From Bacteroidales bacterium (GTDB lineage: Bacteria; Bacteroidota; Bacteroidia; Bacteroidales; Muribaculaceae), in assembly GCA_900768685.1 (NCBI GenBank), contig CAAGDX010000029.1:1-21907 (forward strand): a stretch of 21,907 nucleotides of DNA, in the 5' to 3' direction. Below the pieces are notes generated by a model, which was not told where the DNA came from, made no database searches, and saw only the letters and a list, made by a program, of their open reading frames with translations. The translations under genes and the position numbers were made by a program. The stretch's first letter is position 1; each line of letters begins with the position of its first letter. This document shows, piece after piece, positions 15,202 through 21,106 of the stretch.

Positions 15202-16800
15202 ATGACACAAATAAACGGTAAAACATCGCATATCAGTCTTAATGGGCTTATCTCTGAAACATTGAAAAAGAATGTTACTCATGCCGCTATGACAGATATG
15301 AACAGTGGTTTGACGTTATCTTACGGAGAACTTGACTCAAAAATATCGGTTATACGCGGAAAACTCCGTGATATAGGAGTAAAAAAAGGAGATAGAGTAG
15401 TGATATGTGGCAGAAACAGAAGTGGTTGGGCTGCAACTTTTCTTGCAGCAATTACTTATGGTGCCGTTGCCGTGCCGATTTTGAGTGATTTCAATCCGGA
15501 AACAATATTACATTTGATTGGGCACTGCGGTGCGAAGGCTGTTTTTATTGATGACAATCTTTTCAAGAAAATAGAAACGTCAAAGGTCAATCCAGAAACG
15601 TTTTTTGTGTCATTAGATACTGTTTTATCATTGGATTCCAAGCCGGATAATGTGATTTTCGAGGATAGCAAAGATGATTTGGCGGTTATCAATTATACTT
15701 CGGGCTCAATGGGAAGTAGCAAGGGGGTAATGCTCTCTTTTGGTAATCTTTCAAGTAATGCGTATTATTCAATAAGCAATATTCCATACCTTTTTCCGGA
15801 TGACGGAACACTGAATTTGCTTCCGCTGGCACACATGTTCGGACTGCTTGTGGAACTTATTTTCCCACTTTTGAAAGGTTGCCATATTCATTTCTTGGGA
15901 AAGACACCGGCTCCGTCCGTGCTGCTAAAAGCACTTGCGGAAGTGAAGCCGAAACTTATGATAGTGGTGCCGCTTATACTGGAGAAAATTATTATAGGCA
16001 AGGTCTTTCCTGTTGTCAATAAGCCGTTTATGAAATTTTTGTGCGGTATTCCGGGTATAAATCGCATTATTTACGGTAAAATCCGCCGCCAACTCCTTGA
16101 TGTGTTCGGTGGCAGTCTTCAGCAACTCATTTCCGGTGGTGCTGCTATGAATAAAGATGTGGAAGCCTTTTTGCGAAAGATAAAATTCCCGCTCACTATT
16201 GGCTATGGTATGACGGAATGTGCTCCGCTTATCTGCTATGCTCCCTGGTATGAAAATAAGTCCGGATCTTGCGGACGTGCTGTGGATAATATGGAACTCA
16301 GCATTGATTCCTCTGATCCGCAAAACATTCCGGGAGAACTATGGGTGAAGGGTGCCAATGTGATGATGGGGTATTACCACAATGAAGAAGCCACGGCAGC
16401 CGTGATGCGTGACGGCTGGATGAATACAGGCGACGTGTGCGTGATGGACAGCGACGGTTTCCTATATATCCGCGGTCGCTCGAAGTGTATGATTCTGGGT
16501 TCGTCCGGGCAAAATATTTATCCGGAGGAGATAGAATCCAAACTTTCTGCACTTCCCTTTGTAGCGGAAAATCTTGTTGTTCAGAGAGATAGCAGACTTA
16601 TTGCACTCGTTTATCCGGATGTGGAAAAAATGAAATCTCAAGGCGTAACTCCGGCACAGTTGTCGGAAATAATGAATGAAAACCTTAAAACACTCAATTC
16701 TTCTATAGCAAAATATGAGCAAATCTCTGCTATAGAACTGCGTGACGAGGAGTTTGAGAAAACGCCTAAACGCTCTATAAAGCGTTATCTCTATTCATAA
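15202..16800 (+). CDS. AMP-forming acyl-CoA synthetase-like ligase
   Basis: The 532-residue protein belongs to the ANL adenylate-forming superfamily. Visible core motifs are YTSGSMGSSKG (about residues 164-175, ATP phosphate loop), GYGMTECAPL, WMNTGDVCVMDSDGFLYIRGR (with the ribose-binding Asp) and ILGSSGQNIYPEEIE. A C-terminal TPKRSIKRYLY segment supplies the catalytic Lys. It most likely activates a fatty acid or other carboxylic acid to its CoA or ACP thioester in the cytoplasm; the substrate cannot be read from sequence. It is the last gene of the rpoN cluster, 19 nt after ispG, and is followed by the bidirectional terminator at 16832. Confidence 0.88.
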   Translation: MTQINGKTSHISLNGLISETLKKNVTHAAMTDMNSGLTLSYGELDSKISVIRGKLRDIGVKKGDRVVICGRNRSGWAATFLAAITYGAVAVPILSDFNPETILHLIGHCGAKAVFIDDNLFKKIETSKVNPETFFVSLDTVLSLDSKPDNVIFEDSKDDLAVINYTSGSMGSSKGVMLSFGNLSSNAYYSISNIPYLFPDDGTLNLLPLAHMFGLLVELIFPLLKGCHIHFLGKTPAPSVLLKALAEVKPKLMIVVPLILEKIIIGKVFPVVNKPFMKFLCGIPGINRIIYGKIRRQLLDVFGGSLQQLISGGAAMNKDVEAFLRKIKFPLTIGYGMTECAPLICYAPWYENKSGSCGRAVDNMELSIDSSDPQNIPGELWVKGANVMMGYYHNEEATAAVMRDGWMNTGDVCVMDSDGFLYIRGRSKCMILGSSGQNIYPEEIESKLSALPFVAENLVVQRDSRLIALVYPDVEKMKSQGVTPAQLSEIMNENLKTLNSSIAKYEQISAIELRDEEFEKTPKRSIKRYLYS

Positions 16801-16831
16801 GAGGAGATATTGTTCATAAAAGGATATAAAA

Positions 16832-16862
16832 AAGCCCGGCTCTTTATTTCAGAGCCGGGCTT
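16832..16862. terminator. Bidirectional intrinsic terminator between convergent operons
   Basis: AAGCCCGGCTCT (16832-16843) and AGAGCCGGGCTT (16851-16862) form a perfect 12-bp stem with a 7-nt loop. On the minus strand the stem is followed by TTTTTTATA (the plus-strand A-run is at 16828-16833). On the plus strand it is followed only by TTAACTTATT. It sits between the ligase gene (stop 16800) and tyrA (stop 16880), so it can serve both directions, best for the minus strand. Confidence 0.85.
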
Positions 16863-16879
16863 AACTTATTCTTGAAGGA

Positions 16880-17653
16880 TTATTTCAAATTTTCACGCAC
16901 TGTGTGGAGATAAGCGGTCATAGCTTCGTAGTCGTGTGATTCAACTATTTTCTGGAGTTGTGAGAGTTTCTCTTGAATCAGTTTTAGTTGCTGCGGAGTG
17001 TTAGGGTTGAAAAGAATTTCAGAGAGGAGAAAATCGTCTTCGCTCATTAGTCCGCGAGCAATAGCCATGTGGCGTTTGAACGTTGTTCCAGGTGCATCTT
17101 GGTGTCGCATTACGCCGGCAAAAACGAGTGTTGATGCGAAAGGAATAGAGAGCGAGTAGGCGATAGTTTCGTCGTGCTGCGTGAAGGTGTATTCTTCAAT
17201 GTGCAGGTGGAGAGAATTGTAGAGGTCACGGAAGAAAACTTTGCCCAAGTGGTCGCTTTCCGAGATTATTATGGCATTTTCTTGTGCCAGGTTACTCATA
17301 GATGCGAAAGTGGGACCAAACATTGGGTGTGTGGAAACAAAGGGGTGTCCGCAACTTGCATAAAATTCCGGTAATCCTGTTTTTACAGATGCTATATCGC
17401 TGATAATACATCTTTCCGGGAGCACCGGAAGCACAGCCTTGAAGGCATCAAGGGTGTATTTCACCGTAGCACAATTTATCACGAGGTCCGGAGCAAATTC
17501 GCGAATTTCTTCTATTGACGTAAATCGCTGTGTATTAAATGTGAAGCGTAGTCTCTGCGGGTCTGTATCATACACTGCAAGTTCGTGCTGGAAAGAGAGA
17601 ATATCGCAGAAAAACGAGCCCATTTTTCCTGCTCCGAGTATTAGAATCTTCAT
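16880..17653 (-). CDS. tyrA: Prephenate dehydrogenase
   Basis: TyrA oxidises and decarboxylates prephenate to 4-hydroxyphenylpyruvate with NAD(P)+, the branch to tyrosine. The 257-residue protein opens with the Rossmann motif MKILILGAGKMG. It shows NCATVKYTLDAF, SDIASVKTGLPE and the catalytic-His segment STHPMFGP, and ends in the helical dimerisation domain. There is no C-terminal ACT domain, so feedback control by Tyr would need another route; leader attenuation could provide it. The frame is open to an ATG at 17686, overlapping the upstream gene, but the ATG at 17653 begins exactly at the Rossmann strand and leaves a 10-nt gap, so I chose it. It is the last gene of the aromatic operon. Confidence 0.9.
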   Translation of the reverse strand: MKILILGAGKMGSFFCDILSFQHELAVYDTDPQRLRFTFNTQRFTSIEEIREFAPDLVINCATVKYTLDAFKAVLPVLPERCIISDIASVKTGLPEFYASCGHPFVSTHPMFGPTFASMSNLAQENAIIISESDHLGKVFFRDLYNSLHLHIEEYTFTQHDETIAYSLSIPFASTLVFAGVMRHQDAPGTTFKRHMAIARGLMSEDDFLLSEILFNPNTPQQLKLIQEKLSQLQKIVESHDYEAMTAYLHTVRENLK

Positions 17654-17663
17654 AGTGGCAAAA

Positions 17664-18737
17664 TTAGTGTTTGTTGAAAATCTCAAGTTGCTGGCGTACG
17701 GATTCTTCGTGGATTGCAGAGAGAAGTGCTTTCATAAATTCCGCACTCATTCCCATATCCACAGCGGCTTTTACGCGAGACTGCATGATATCGCCGTAAC
17801 GACCTGTTTGGAGAACGGGTATGCTGTGCTCTTTCTTGTAAGTACCTATTTCGCGGCTTACACGCATACGTTTGTTGAGCACTTCCAGGAGTTCGTTGTC
17901 AATCTGGTCTATTTGCTGGCGGAGCAGTGTGATGCTTTCCGTGGAGCAAGCCTTGTCGCGGAGTGCGATGGTGTTCAGGATAAAGTTCAGCACGTCCGGT
18001 GACACTTGCTGTGCTTTGTCGCTCCAAGCGGAGTCCGGGTCGCAGTGTGATTCAATGATAAGTCCGTCAAAGCCCATATCAAAGGCTTGCTGTGAGAGCG
18101 GTGCAATGAGTTCACGCTTGCCGCCTATATGGCTTGGGTCTGAGATAATAGGCAGATTTGGGAAACGGCGACGGAGTTCAATAGGAATGTGCCACTGCGG
18201 CATATTTCTGTAAAGGTGTTTGCCGTAAGCGGAGAAGCCGCGGTGAATGGCACCAAGACGAGTGATGCCGGCGTTGTTCAGTCGCTGCAATGCACCAATC
18301 CAGAGTTCCAAATCCGGATTTACCGGATTTTTTACGAGAACGGGAACGTCTTTGCCGTTTTCCTGGAGTGTGTCTGCAATTTCCTGCATGGCAAACGGGT
18401 TTGCGGATGTGCGGGCACCAATCCAGAGGATATCCACGTCAGCGTCCAGTGCTTGCTGCACGTGCTGGCGGTTTGCTACCTCGATAGCAACTTTCATTCC
18501 TGTTTCTTCCTTCACTCTTTTCAGCCAAGGAAGGCCTTCTGCACCTACGCCTTCAAAGCCACCCGGTTTTGTACGCGGTTTCCATATTCCGGCACGGAAA
18601 TATTTTATTCCGTACTGTGAAAGTTCTTTTGCTGTGCAAATAACTTGTTCTTCTGTCTCGGCACTGCACGGACCGGCAATTATCAGAGGCTTATCGTCGC
18701 AAATAGGGCGAAGATTCAGAGTATTATTGTTTTCCAT
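17664..18737 (-). CDS. Bifunctional DAHP synthase / chorismate mutase
   Basis: The 357-residue fusion catalyses the first step of the shikimate pathway and, later, the isomerisation of chorismate to prephenate. Residues about 10-260 are a type I-beta DAHP synthase, with AGPCSAE (metal ligand Cys24), KPRTKPGGF (about 53-61), IGARTSANP, LVKNPVNP, and DPSHIGGKRE. Residues about 265-355 are a helical AroQ-type chorismate mutase, with LLRQQIDQIDNELLEVLNKR and its active-site Arg and Lys residues. In known C-terminal fusions of this kind the mutase domain also makes the synthase sensitive to prephenate or chorismate. The gene lies between the aminotransferase (22-nt gap) and tyrA, so the operon controls both entry into the pathway and the Phe/Tyr branches. 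Confidence 0.93.
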   Translation of the reverse strand: MENNNTLNLRPICDDKPLIIAGPCSAETEEQVICTAKELSQYGIKYFRAGIWKPRTKPGGFEGVGAEGLPWLKRVKEETGMKVAIEVANRQHVQQALDADVDILWIGARTSANPFAMQEIADTLQENGKDVPVLVKNPVNPDLELWIGALQRLNNAGITRLGAIHRGFSAYGKHLYRNMPQWHIPIELRRRFPNLPIISDPSHIGGKRELIAPLSQQAFDMGFDGLIIESHCDPDSAWSDKAQQVSPDVLNFILNTIALRDKACSTESITLLRQQIDQIDNELLEVLNKRMRVSREIGTYKKEHSIPVLQTGRYGDIMQSRVKAAVDMGMSAEFMKALLSAIHEESVRQQLEIFNKH

Positions 18738-18759
18738 TTTGGGTATATGGGTTTTTTTA

Positions 18760-19941
18760 TTATTTTACGTATTCTTTTATTCTATCCAATGCTTTTTTGA
18801 GGTTCTCCACTGTGGCACAAAGAGATATGCGGACGTATTTTTCACCGTTTGAACCGAAGATGAATCCGGGAGTGATGAAAACGCGTGCGTTGTAGAGGAT
18901 GTCATCGCAGAGAACCTCGGAGCCGGAACAGTTTTCCGGTATTCTGCCCCAGAGGAAAAGTCCTCGCTGAGATGGGTCGAATGTGCAACCTAAGGCGGTC
19001 ATGATTTCTTCCGCCACTTTGCGGCGACGAGCATACTCCTCGTTAAGAGTGGAGTACCATTCTTTAGGTGCTTGCAGGGCTTTTACGGCAGCAAGCATCA
19101 TAGGTTTGAATTGACCGGAATCCATATTAGACTTAACTTTCAGAATCCAGTTTACAAACGTTGGATTTGATGCGAGCATACCCATACGCCAACCTGCCAT
19201 ATTGTGGCTTTTAGAGAGGGAGTTCAGTTCTATTGCTATATCTTTTGCTCCGGGCGTAGCGAGGAGGCTAATAGGCTTGTCGTTCAAGATAAAACTGTAA
19301 GGATTGTCATGTGCTATCACTATTCCGTGACGCTTGCCGAAATCCACAAGTTTTTCAAACAGTTCCTTTGAGGCTTGCGTGCCTGTAGGCATGTGCGGAT
19401 AGTTTACCCACATGAGTTTTATTTTCTCCGTAGGCATTTTTTCAAGTTGCTCAAAGTCCGGGTACCAGCCTTTTTCCGGCTTGAGGTCGTAGGTGTAAAT
19501 TTTTGCTTGCACCAGTCGGCTTGCGGAAGAATATGTAGGGTAGCCGGGGTTTGGAACGAGCACTCCGTCACCGGGGTTTAGGAAGGCAAGTGAGATGTGG
19601 ATAATGCCTTCTTTTGAGCCAATGAGCGGAAGAATTTCGTTTTTCGGGTTGAGTGTCACGCCGTAGTTTGCGGAGTACCATGTAGCATATTGTTCACGGA
19701 GTTCCGGCAGTCCCACGTAAGACTGGTATGAATGGTTTCCCGGTTGCTTGGCAGCTTCACAAAGTGTGGAAATCACATCCTCTGAAGGCATACGGTCCGG
19801 ACCGCCAATACCAAGTGAAATGATGTCTTTGCCCTGAGCATTAAGTTCCGCAACTTCACGGAGCTTTTTGGAGAAGTAGTATTCCTGAATTTCGGAAACT
19901 CTGTCAGCAGGGATAATCTGTTTGGCTCTTAAATTCTTCAT
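18760..19941 (-). CDS. PLP-dependent class I/II aminotransferase, probably aromatic
   Basis: The 393-residue fold-type I aminotransferase has the PLP Schiff-base lysine in SLSKSHNMAGWRMG (Lys244), Asp212 in HDNPYS that contacts the pyridine nitrogen, SKEGI near residue 109, and a C-terminal RISL arginine for the carboxylate. In the usual NPTG position it reads NYPHMPTG, so the Asn that normally contacts the PLP 3'-oxygen is Met. Placement between pheA and DAHP synthase suggests it makes Phe and Tyr from phenylpyruvate and 4-hydroxyphenylpyruvate. Sequence alone would also allow an aspartate or LL-diaminopimelate-type aminotransferase. Its first 38 nt overlap the end of pheA. No alternative Met exists before residue 51, so the overlap is real. 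Confidence 0.85.
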   Translation of the reverse strand: MKNLRAKQIIPADRVSEIQEYYFSKKLREVAELNAQGKDIISLGIGGPDRMPSEDVISTLCEAAKQPGNHSYQSYVGLPELREQYATWYSANYGVTLNPKNEILPLIGSKEGIIHISLAFLNPGDGVLVPNPGYPTYSSASRLVQAKIYTYDLKPEKGWYPDFEQLEKMPTEKIKLMWVNYPHMPTGTQASKELFEKLVDFGKRHGIVIAHDNPYSFILNDKPISLLATPGAKDIAIELNSLSKSHNMAGWRMGMLASNPTFVNWILKVKSNMDSGQFKPMMLAAVKALQAPKEWYSTLNEEYARRRKVAEEIMTALGCTFDPSQRGLFLWGRIPENCSGSEVLCDDILYNARVFITPGFIFGSNGEKYVRISLCATVENLKKALDRIKEYVK

Positions 19942-20764
19942 ATTCTCCTAAAGTCTTGAAATCTGTAATCAGTGGTGCCACAGCTTGCAGCGCTTGGTGG
20001 TAACGTTCCGTGTCATCGAAAGTCAAGTCCACGTAGAAGCGGTATTCCCATTCGCTGCCAACTATTGGCAAAGATTGTATTTTAGATAGATTGATGTCGT
20101 AAAAAGTGAGTATTGTAAGCACTTTAGAGAGTGCACCGCGAGTGTGAGGCAAAGTGAAAACAATAGAAGCCTTGTTGGAGTTTTTTACTTCGTATTTCTC
20201 GTGGTCCAAGATGAGAAAACGAGTGAAATTACGCTTGTTTGTTTCAATACCTTTTTGCAGGATATTCAGTCCGTAAAGGTTTGCGGCATATTCACCGCAC
20301 ACGGCGGCATGTCCTGCCAGGTTTTGTGAAGCAATCTCCATAGCACTGCCGGCAGTATCGCTTTTTTCAATTATTTTGAGGTGCGGAAACTGACGGAGGT
20401 ATTCCTCACACTGCATGAGAGCCATAGGGTGGGAGTTTACCTCGGAAAGAGTTTCTATTGTTTCACCCGGCAGAGCACAAAGCACGTGAGAAATTCTCAT
20501 TTTGTACTCACCTATAATTTTAAGATTACTTTTTCTGAGCAGTTCGTAGTTTGGGAGGATGCTACCGGCGATAGTGTTTTCAATCGCCACTATAGCAAAC
20601 ATTTCCGGGTCGGCTGCCACAGCTTCAAAAAGGTGGAAGAAAGTGTCGTAAGCCACTGTTTCCACTTCGCTATCCGCAAAATAAGCACGGGCGGCAGCAT
20701 CGTGGAAGCAACCTGCCACGCCTTGAATGGCTACTTTAATTGGTTTATGTGTGTCTGAGCACAT
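19904..20764 (-). CDS. pheA: Prephenate dehydratase with ACT domain
   Basis: PheA converts prephenate to phenylpyruvate in phenylalanine synthesis. The 286-residue monofunctional protein has the N-terminal motif VAIQGVAGCFHDAAA, IENTIAGSILPNYELL, and the catalytic NFTRF motif (Thr181). A regulatory ACT domain spans about 199-275, with GALSKVL and KIQSLP at the positions of the usual GALS and ESRP Phe-binding motifs. Feedback inhibition by Phe is therefore likely, though the second motif is altered. It is the first structural gene of the operon. An intrinsic terminator ends 17 nt before the ATG, and a Phe/Tyr-rich leader peptide lies upstream. The first ATG gives a short extension (about 8 residues) before the conserved strand; no closer ATG exists. 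Confidence 0.93.
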   Translation of the reverse strand: MCSDTHKPIKVAIQGVAGCFHDAAARAYFADSEVETVAYDTFFHLFEAVAADPEMFAIVAIENTIAGSILPNYELLRKSNLKIIGEYKMRISHVLCALPGETIETLSEVNSHPMALMQCEEYLRQFPHLKIIEKSDTAGSAMEIASQNLAGHAAVCGEYAANLYGLNILQKGIETNKRNFTRFLILDHEKYEVKNSNKASIVFTLPHTRGALSKVLTILTFYDINLSKIQSLPIVGSEWEYRFYVDLTFDDTERYHQALQAVAPLITDFKTLGEYEEFKSQTDYPC

Positions 20765-20781
20765 CTTGCGTTCTTTATATT

Positions 20782-20816
20782 AAAAAATGAATCCCGATTG
20801 CGTTTCAACCGGGATT
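20782..20816 (-). terminator. Attenuator terminator just upstream of pheA
   Basis: On the minus strand AATCCCG (20816-20810) pairs with CGGGATT (20796-20790). After one A-C mismatch three more pairs extend the stem around the loop AAACG. The stem is followed by CATTTTTT, with six T at 20787-20782. This is a complete intrinsic terminator inside the 5' leader, after the promoter and before the first structural gene. That position only makes sense if read-through is regulated. Confidence 0.85.
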
Positions 20817-20866
20817 TCTATGTTTCATTATTTATTTTCAATTTCAGTTAATCAACAATATTGCAT

Positions 20867-20920
20867 ATAGTCCCGCAATTATTTTTTTTCAAAATAAAAG
20901 TAATAAAAGTAGCTATATGC
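20867..20920 (-). promoter_or_regulatory. Attenuator pairing segments (1:2 and 2:3 hairpins)
   Basis: Segment 1, GCATATAG (20920-20913), lies within leader codons 6-8. It is perfectly complementary to CTATATGC (20870-20863) just after the leader stop. Segment 2, CGGGACTAT (20875-20867), overlaps that sequence. It can instead pair with ATAG (20821-20818) plus TCCCG (20814-20810), nine base pairs with an AAA bulge. The TCCCG is the left arm of the terminator. The three structures are mutually exclusive, as in classical attenuators: a ribosome stalled early hides segment 1 and frees segment 2 to block the terminator, while a ribosome at the leader stop covers segment 2. Confidence 0.7.
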
Positions 20921-20935
20921 GTAAAATCGTGACAT
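20879..20935 (-). CDS. Phe/Tyr-rich leader peptide of the aromatic operon
   Basis: An 18-codon frame reads MSRFYAYSYFYYFYFEKK, then TAA. Four codons are Phe (4, 10, 13, 15) and six are Tyr (5, 7, 9, 11, 12, 14), so 10 of 18 residues are aromatic, and nine of codons 7-15 except Ser8 are Phe or Tyr. The ATG lies 18 nt past the -7 element, giving a short 5' end typical of this phylum. The peptide needs no function of its own: its translation speed would report charged tRNA-Phe and tRNA-Tyr to the downstream attenuator. It is the analogue of the pheA leader peptide of enteric bacteria but senses both amino acids. It is too short for standard gene calling. Confidence 0.85.
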   Translation of the reverse strand: MSRFYAYSYFYYFYFEKK

Positions 20936-20953
20936 AATTCTGTTATTTTGTCG

Positions 20954-20985
20954 CAAAGGTATTACTATTTTCTTAAATTTACAAA
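20954..20985 (-). promoter_or_regulatory. Promoter of the aromatic amino acid operon
   Basis: On the minus strand TTTG (20985-20982) and TACCTTTG (20961-20954) match the Bacteroidota -33 and -7 elements with a 20-nt spacer. Transcription should start near 20947, giving a leader of about 180 nt before pheA. That leader contains the leader peptide, the pairing segments and the terminator. Confidence 0.82.
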
Positions 20986-21008
20986 TAAAATGGAAATTAT
21001 TTTAAGCA

Positions 21009-21030
21009 CCTGTTATGAAACAGGCTCTAA
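21009..21030 (+). repeat. Partial third copy of the intergenic repeat, with a palindrome
   Basis: TTATGAAACAGGCTCTAA (21013-21030) matches 98-115 and, except for the last two bases, the corresponding part of copy 2. The rest of the 43-bp unit is absent. Here the preceding bases create a perfect hairpin, CCTGTT (21009-21014) with AACAGG (21019-21024), not present in the full copies. It lies between the aromatic operon promoter and the AAA-ATPase gene. The remainder of 21031-21077 holds nothing recognisable. Confidence 0.6.
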
Positions 21031-21077
21031 TTTTTCTTAAATTTTAGTGTTTTCTTCTGTAAGTGAAATAATTTGCT

Positions 21078-21085
21078 TACTTTTG
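21078..21085 (+). promoter_or_regulatory. Putative -7 element for the AAA-ATPase-like gene
   Basis: TACTTTTG matches TAnnTTTG and lies 21 nt before the ATG at 21107. The expected -33 region (around 21055) is T-rich but lacks a clean TTTG. Confidence 0.5.
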
Positions 21086-21106
21086 TAGTCTTAAATGCTT
21101 TGAACT

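Noticed and set aside
17654..17686. Upstream ATG extending tyrA by 11 codons
   Set aside because: The added residues (MRFSTNTNFAT) precede the Rossmann start and overlap the upstream gene; the ATG at 17653 fits the family better.
18247..18852. Plus-strand open frame of 201 codons across the DAHP synthase gene
   Set aside because: It is antisense to a clearly recognised enzyme gene and has no domain of its own.
20839..20866. Tiny frames in the aromatic operon leader after the leader peptide, such as one starting ATGCAATATTG
   Set aside because: They have only a few codons, no amino acid bias and no place in the attenuation scheme.
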